Shown one piece after another: positions 58,178 through 64,000 of a stretch of DNA of 64,000 nucleotides. Each line of letters starts with the position of its first letter. The stretch's first letter is position 1. The position numbers were made by a program, and so were the translations under genes. The stretch covers positions 1-64,000 of the forward strand of contig BPQB01000013.1 in NCBI GenBank assembly GCA_019973155.2. The letters run 5' to 3'. The notes under the pieces are model-generated. The model made no database searches. It was given only the letters and a program-made list of their open reading frames with translations, and had not been told where the DNA came from. The DNA comes from Phanerochaete sordida. Its lineage: Eukaryota > Basidiomycota > Agaricomycetes > Polyporales > Phanerochaetaceae.

Positions 58178-58987
58178 ATGCAGGACGCGACACCGACATT
58201 CAGCCTCCTGTCCTCGATGCGCTATGACGATGCTGTGATGCATATGCAGTGGAATACCAGTGTCAATGCCGGACAGCCTTCGCGGTTCATGCTCTTGCCT
58301 TTTCATTTCGACAGATTGATGACCGCAGCTGAAGACCACGGATGGCTGATACCGAAGCACGTAACTAAGGCGATATTGCTACAGGAATGCGAACGTGCAG
58401 TAGCTATTGCGAGGGAGAGTCACGACGTAGGACCTATGAAAGTACGTCGCACCGGAGATTATCTGGACCTGCGTTGAGAATTCTGTGGCCAGGTGCGCGT
58501 CTTGCTCGACCACAGCGGCACCCTGACTGCGACTGCATCTCCCGCTACTCTCATACCTACCTCTGATCTTCTGGTTCCTTCACCCGACGTCAAGCGCGTC
58601 ATTTACATCGACACTCAGCCCACCCCCACGTCCCGCTTTACCCGAACGAAGACGACTCACAGGCCAATGTACAACGCTGCCCGTGCCCGAGCGGGACTTG
58701 CACCTCTACCATCGCCATCTGACGCTCATATCGACGTGCTGCTCTTCTCCCCCGCCGGCCTTGTCACCGAAACCTCAATTCGTAACATCGCTTTCAAGCG
58801 CGGTGGTGTATGGGTCACTCCACGCGCCGATTCCGGCTGTCTCCCTGGCGTGGTGCGCCGGCTACTTCTCAGCGAGGGTCAGATTGTCGAAGGCGACGTG
58901 AGCAGGGGCGAGCTTCAAGCGGACGAGGAGGTGCTAACGTTCAATGCTGTTGAGGGCTGCTGCCTGGCCCGGCTGGCGTTCATGTAG
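58178..58987 (+). CDS. ABZ2: aminodeoxychorismate lyase-like class IV PLP enzyme
   Basis: PLP-dependent class IV aminotransferase fold, probably 4-amino-4-deoxychorismate lyase, which makes p-aminobenzoate for folate. Exons: 58178-58441 and 58493-58987. The start gives MQDATPTFSLLSSMRYDDA. In exon 1 RFMLLPFHFDRLMTAAEDH matches the N-terminal HxxRL part. Exon 2 carries RFTRTKTTHRPMYNAARARA, where the Lys in RTKTTHR is the likely PLP lysine, and LVTETSIRNIAFKRGGVWVTP, with the conserved Glu and Asn near the cofactor phosphate. It ends GCCLARLAFM. Length about 252 residues. It resembles yeast Abz2 in context and size. A branched-chain aminotransferase is less likely because it is too short. Confidence 0.8.
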
Positions 58988-59418
58988 GATAAAAGACACT
59001 GCGTAAAAACACAGACTCTTTGACAAACTGGCCTATTCTTGCCTGGCCCCGGCCGACGGTGCGCAGCTCGGCGTTGGAGAGGCAAGCGGCCTAGTACTCT
59101 CGCGCCGAACATACTCGAGCCTCCTGACGTATACGGTCCTCCGCGGGATCCTCCGGCTAGACCTGCATCCTGCTCTACGCCACGAACCCCTTGCACCAGT
59201 ACACATCCCCTACCGGTCATCTGCACCCTGTCTTTCGGCGCTGCTTCCCCTGAGCGCGACGGAGCCATCACCAAAAGCGTCCGGCGACCCTGCCAATCGG
59301 CCGCTCCACTCCCAAAAGTGCGTCTGGTCCTGAAACGAGGCTCGAAAACTGCTTGACTCGACACACCTGCTCCCCCTCGTCCCTCTGCCAGCCGCCACTA
59401 CCTCCCTCAGACGATGCG
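58988..59418. other. intergenic
   Basis: No gene supported; a 105-codon plus-strand frame at 59039-59356 is Pro/Arg-rich and shadows the minus strand. Contains the leader of the deaminase-like gene. Confidence 0.45.
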
Positions 59419-60829
59419 ATGTCCCGCCACATCGCCCGCGACGTCTACAACGCCCTCATCGTCCCAACCGCCGACGCCAAGGGCGTGCTGCCGCCCGCGT
59501 TCGCGCACAGCCCCAGCGGGCTGCGCGCACCGGCCCCCGCACGCAAGCCCCTCTCCCCGAAGGCGAGCGACAGCAGCGAGCTCGCCGAGCTGCTGAACGC
59601 CGTCGCCGCGCTCTGCGTGTGCGAGCCGCGGCGGCAGCGCGTCGCCGTCTCGCTCGTGCACACGCGGGACCGCATCGTGCTGCACGTCGCCCAGACCGCC
59701 GGCGAGCCCGCCGGGCGGCGCATCGCCGCGATGGTGCACGACGTCTGGCAGCTCCTCGTCGAGTTCGCGCAGGTCATTGGCGACCCGCAGGCGCGGAGCG
59801 CGAAGGCGAGGGCGCGGGGGCACGAGGCGCAGCGGCGCATCCTCGAGCGGCTCGTGCGACACAACGTCGAGCAGCTGCGCTACCGTGTCTTCAAGCACTG
59901 GGAGCTTCTGCAGCACACCTGTCTACGACTGCAAGCTGAGAAAGTCAAGCGAGGGCGCATGTACAAGGACTTCTGCGCCGTGGCGGTACGCATAGCGGAG
60001 CTGAGGGAGGCGTTGTCGGTTGCTGTACCGCCACACGACTGGGGAGCACATGTCGCACCGCTATTGGGGCGGTTCTACCTTGCTGAGCAGAAGTCATCGG
60101 TGCGCGGGGTCGACAATATGCGGCTCTTCCTGGACCAGCTTCAAGTGAGCACAGATGGTAAGCGGCTATTTTCGTGACACTGTTTCATCTCTGAGTAATG
60201 CGCCACCAGAAAACCATGCACTCGCCACCCAACTCAGCAAGTACATCTCGAAGTGTGCCGCCCTCGTCGACAACGCAAACTTCCTCATGCGGCTGGCGAG
60301 CTATCGGACACACTCGCCGATCTTCTGGACCCCTCACTTCCACGTCGTGACCGTCGCCTGCCGATCCGAACGACACCCGCGGGCGGGCTCGCTCTCGTTC
60401 TGGAAGAGTCTTCTGCGGAAGGAGCGGCGGGCCGAGTCGGTGACGGTGCAGTACTCGCTGCACCCCGAGTGCGCGCTGCTCGAGTACCACCACAACACCC
60501 TCCTCCCACACGGCGGCTGTCCCGCGCGGCCGGACGTGCCCTCGCATGTCGTCGGCACCTCCAAAGACCCATGCCACGCGTGCAGGATTCTCTTCTCGAC
60601 ATACCATACCACGCATTCTGAGGGAACGCAGCACATGTACTCCTCGCTAAATCTGCACCTTTCACCAGTGCAGCGCGCCGCGCCGTCCGCGAAGGTTGAT
60701 TCGTGGCTTCCACCCCGACTAGACGGCCTGGGCTCCGACGTCGAGTCGCGGTTTGCAAGCCAACTACTCGAGGAGTATCGTCAGTTTAGGCTATGGACGA
60801 AGGAGGACATAGCAGTTGCGGTTTCATGA
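59419..60829 (+). CDS. OTT_1508-like deaminase domain protein
   Basis: Fungal protein ending in a deaminase-like domain of the OTT_1508-like family, likely zinc-dependent and acting on nucleotides or an unknown substrate. I start at 59419 (MSRHIARDVYNALIVPTADA); an upstream in-frame Met at 59353 is possible. The first two thirds are helical and family-specific (RILERLVRHNVEQLRYRVF, KHWELLQHT). After an intron near 60160 the C-terminal part has SLHPECALLEYHH (the H-x-E zinc/catalytic pair), VVGTSKDPCHACRILFSTYH (the P-C-x2-C zinc ligands), and SLNLHLSPVQ near the end. It finishes DIAVAVS. About 450 residues. The family call is by motif pair and order. Confidence 0.72.
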
Positions 60830-61560
60830 AGTCATGGTTGTGTTTCCTTCGGGCGTTTTTTGTACATGTATCCATCTGTAGCATTTAGGTCGCAACTGTA
60901 GCACTAGAAGGGGTTCCGTTTTCACAGCTAGACGGATGAATGGCCTGTCTCGTCCTGTCTTGACGCCCTCCCCAGCGTATGGCCGAGGCGGCTGAGGCCC
61001 GAGGGACCCCCTCTAAATCAGAGCCCGAACCGGCCGGGCTGGTTTCTCACGCAGCGATTTGGACCGAAAGTGCTCTTTATTAGGCAGGTACATAGGGTTA
61101 GGGTTAACGCAGCGCAGGGACCAAAAAAAAATGGCCTGCCCAGCCCGAGGGCCGAAGCAGGACAGGGAAATATTGAGACGGTGCACGAGCCGAAGCCCGT
61201 ACAAACCGCAGGGTCCCCCTGAGGACAAGGTCGCCGTGCTATGAGAGGCCCCCACGGCCCACAAACCCAGGTACGTGAAGGGGCTTGTGCCATCAAGGTA
61301 AGTATGAGGTGCTCAGGTGGGCGCGCGCCCCCTTATATACTGCCAGCGCTCTGCGCACGGGCCAGCCCGCTTTAGGGCAGGTTGCGCTCGTGTGCGCGGG
61401 CAGCGGGGCTCGCCTCAAGGCAGGTCTTGTACACTTCCTTGAGGGCTGCCTTGGGGCACCGTACCAGCAGACTCGGACGCAGAGAGAAATTGAACGTATA
61501 TCCACGCAAATAAATTAGGCTCAGAAATATTATGACAGCAAATCCAATCCATAGTCCACA
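60830..61560. other. intergenic with interstitial telomere-like repeat
   Basis: No supported gene between the convergent deaminase (plus) and EXO84 (minus) genes. A run of eight to nine A at about 61123-61131 and two TTAGGG units at 61093-61106 are seen. The stretch is GC-rich with short repeated GGGCC/GCCC strings and could be a decayed mobile element, but no coding remnant is identifiable. Confidence 0.45.
61093..61106 (+). repeat. interstitial telomere-like repeat (two units)
   Basis: TAGGGTTAGGGTTA, two units of the TTAGGG telomere motif, in the middle of a gene-bearing region. Confidence 0.6.
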
Positions 61561-64000
61561 CTAAAACATGCCCTCCCGCCGGGGCACCGCAACCGGCGGC
61601 GGCCGATGGCCCGTCGCGCTGCCGGGGCGCGCGGTCGAGCGCGGCGGGGGCTGCACAGGGGTGGCGCGCGGCGGCGGGCGCGGGCCAGGGATCTTCGACA
61701 CGGGCTCGCCGTGCGAGCTGTCGGGGCGCGGCGGCGCGGACGCGTTCGAGCCCACGCGCGTGCGCGGGACGGGCGTCGCCAGCGACGAGGCGGTCGAGGG
61801 CACCGGCGAGGGGACCGGCGGGGGCAGGCCCGGCGTGGCGGGCGACGAGCCGATCGAGCTGGGCGCGGGCGAGCGCATGCGCGAGGGGATCGGGACTGCG
61901 ATGGACGGGGCCGGCGAGCGCGCGCGGACGGGCGTCGAGGCGGGGGTCTGCGCGGTGTCGGAGGGTCTCCGGTTGCCGTGCGGTCGGTAGAGGGGAGGCA
62001 CGACCTTCGGTTCGTCGCCTGGGTTCTCTTGAAGCAGCCTATCCAGCATGAATCGGAAGTCCAGACCGTACTCCTCCAGAAGCTGCAGGGTCTATTAGAT
62101 ACCTCCTCCAAGCACATGGATGGGGGTTCACCTTTTTGCTATGTACATGTGTTATCTTCTTAGCATCCTCCACTGTCTGAGAGTCGACGTCCGAGATGTA
62201 GACCTGTCTGCGGAACATCTCCGCGAACGCCTCCACCTGTTCCTTCGCCCACTCTACGAAGCCTGATGGTATCGTTAGCGACTGACGACCACCGTTTTAC
62301 GAGCACGACTCACAACTTGCGACTTCGTTCTCCTTGAAGCTGGCGAGAAACCAGTCCGCAGTGTGCTTGATCCCGCTGAAGATGACGACAGCCAGGTCGT
62401 TGATGTACATGCCGATGTGTCCCTCGAAGGTTATCATCCGCACGCGCTTGCGCATCACCTCCGTGCGGGACGCGAGGAAGGTGCTGCGCGCGGCCGCACC
62501 GGCCTTGAGCCGCGCGAGAAGAGAGATCAGGCGCACGACTGCGGACTTCCTGTTGTTCGGCGAGGACAGCGACACCAGGAGGGCGGAGGTCAGAGACGAC
62601 TTCAGTGGCGTAAGTTTGGGTGCGAGCAGCGGCATGGTGTCGAGCTTGCTCTCGCCTACGAAGTACAACCTCAGTACTGAGAAGGGATTCGAATAGTGAT
62701 GCATACCCTGCTCAACCAATGCGACGGCATGGTCCCACTTGCGAAGAGCAATAGCTACGGTGAGGTCGTCGCAGAACTCTCCGAGCCATCGTGCATCGCG
62801 CTCGGCCTTCTCCTTGGCGGACGACCCGATGTCAGACTTCCCGGTCATCTCTGCCAGGAAGTCGGGAAGCGCGGGTACGTCTGGTATTTGTGAGGCCCCC
62901 TACAGGCAGAGATTCCATCAGCCATCCCAGCAGACGGAGCACGAGGACTTACATCGCCACCGCCGACCCAAAGACTCTTCCGCCGTTGGTGCTCTCCTTC
63001 GCGTTCTTTCCGTCGTTTCGCAGCAAGCTCCTCTGCCACATGCCTGAACTGCGAGAGCAGATGCTTCTTGTCCGAAGCCACCTCAGTCCGGTAGACGTGC
63101 GTTTCCTTGTTATACCGGATCTTGAACACGTTCGTCATGGCTATGGCGACAAATCAGCACAGCAAGCAAGATGTGTCGCGCATGGCGCACATTGCGTATC
63201 CTTGGTGTCGAGCACGAGCATCTCGTTCAAGGGCCAGCACCGCTCCGCGATCAGCTTGTCGCTCTCGCCGTTGTTCCTGCGCCGTCGCCGCCGGGCGACG
63301 AGCACGGCATCGTCGATCAGGACGAAATGCACAGCATGGTCTACCTTGTATGTTGCGGGGTTCAAAGCGAGGATGTTGTCCATCTCGAGAATGACATGGC
63401 GGCCAGGCGTCGTGGGTACGAACTTGCTCGAGCCTTCAATCTGATTGTGCAGGTTCTGCATCTGCGTCGCGTACAGCACGCGCAGGTCAGCAATCGACGA
63501 GCGGACATTTCTACGACGTTCTTGTGGCATGTCAATTGCGGCACTGTGTAGAGGCAAGTGAAGACGCACCAGCGACCGAGGCAGAGTCGTCTATGTGCAG
63601 CAAGGAAGGCATGCCCTTCCACTCTGCTAGCGCCTCTTTTAATTCGAGCATCTCGCTTTCAAGGGTGCTGACTTCTTTCGAGACCATGACGAACTCTGCG
63701 TAGCTGCCCACCTGTGTCACTATCTGAACGCACACTCACAGGCTGCGCAACTCACTTCTTGAACACGTTACGCTGCAGGTCACGCGAGACATCGTCTTTG
63801 GAGGCCTGAAGTGACGACTGCAGCGATCTCAGCTCCGCCTCTGTAGAGTTTGCCATCTTGAGCTTCAGGTCTGATCCGCGCTCTCATTCAACGCTAGGAC
63901 ATACACATGAGGGACGTGCTTACAAGCGTCCGGGTCGAACTCATCCTGGTCCAGCAGCCTCTTCTCAATCTCTCTCTGGTCCTCCCGCGGCTCCTCCGTG
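61561..64000 (-). CDS. EXO84: exocyst complex subunit Exo84, 5' part outside window
   Basis: Subunit of the exocyst tether that brings secretory vesicles to the plasma membrane. Transcription comes from the right edge, so the N-terminus is missing. Visible parts: LLDQDEFDPDA, a coiled-coil stretch (DVSRDLQRNVFKKSYAEFVM, KEVSTLESEMLELKEALAEW), the PH-like domain (VFKIRYNKETHVYRTEVASD, HAVHFVLIDDAVLVARR), then C-terminal helical bundles (WLGEFCDDLTVAIALRKWDH, RMITFEGHIGMYINDLAVV, EWAKEQVEAFAEMFRRQVYI, EYGLDFRFMLDRLLQ). The last exon adds about 150 Pro/Ser/Arg-rich residues (SMRSPAPSSIGSSP-like) ending REGMF. At least eight exons with short introns. The domain order is clearly that of Exo84. Confidence 0.88.

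Overview
The window is nuclear DNA of a filamentous basidiomycete, most likely an Agaricomycete and perhaps a polypore. The signs are GC-rich coding sequence, many 45-65 bp GT-AG introns, and basidiomycete-typical families (DUF6535, CPL1-like, DUF4246, OTT_1508-like deaminase, Zip2/SHOC1-like). I saw no rRNA, tRNA, CRISPR array or intact transposon. All gene models are hand-spliced from the sequence; placement within Polyporales is inference.

Region 1 (1-11.3 kb) is gene-poor and looks like accessory DNA. It holds six small intron-containing paralogs, three on the plus strand (1.7, 5.2 and 6.4 kb) and three on the minus strand (8.2-8.6, 9.1-9.5 and 10.8-11.2 kb). Each encodes an acidic Asp/Glu run, a short helix-like segment, a G-[VL]-E-x-R motif and, in most copies, a basic, Pro/Gly-rich tail. 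Two copies share a conserved promoter with a TATA box at identical spacing. I do not recognise this family, and it is the best candidate here for something undescribed.

Region 2 (11.9-26.5 kb) carries a Pin1/Ess1 prolyl isomerase, an isocitrate lyase/PEP mutase family enzyme, a MOSC-domain mARC-like protein, a large DUF6535 membrane protein with three diverged C-terminal repeats, a METTL14-type MT-A70 protein with a Gly/Met tail, and a DUF4246 protein.

Region 3 (26.8-43.9 kb) has three secreted type-B carboxylesterases. One is on the minus strand and has an 18-nt microexon; two are plus-strand copies from a tandem duplication of about 3.2 kb that includes the promoter. Between them lie a secreted Cys-rich CPL1-like protein and a meiotic Zip2/SHOC1-like XPF-family protein.

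Region 4 (44-64 kb) is dense housekeeping sequence: an HSL-type alpha/beta hydrolase, methionine aminopeptidase 2 divergent from RIB7, a MATH/BTB-like protein, an NBR1-type autophagy receptor with six ZZ fingers divergent from an aminodeoxychorismate lyase, an OTT_1508-like deaminase, and exocyst subunit Exo84, which runs off the right edge. The genes do not form one pathway. Local order reflects tandem duplication (acidic family, esterases) and shared bidirectional promoters.
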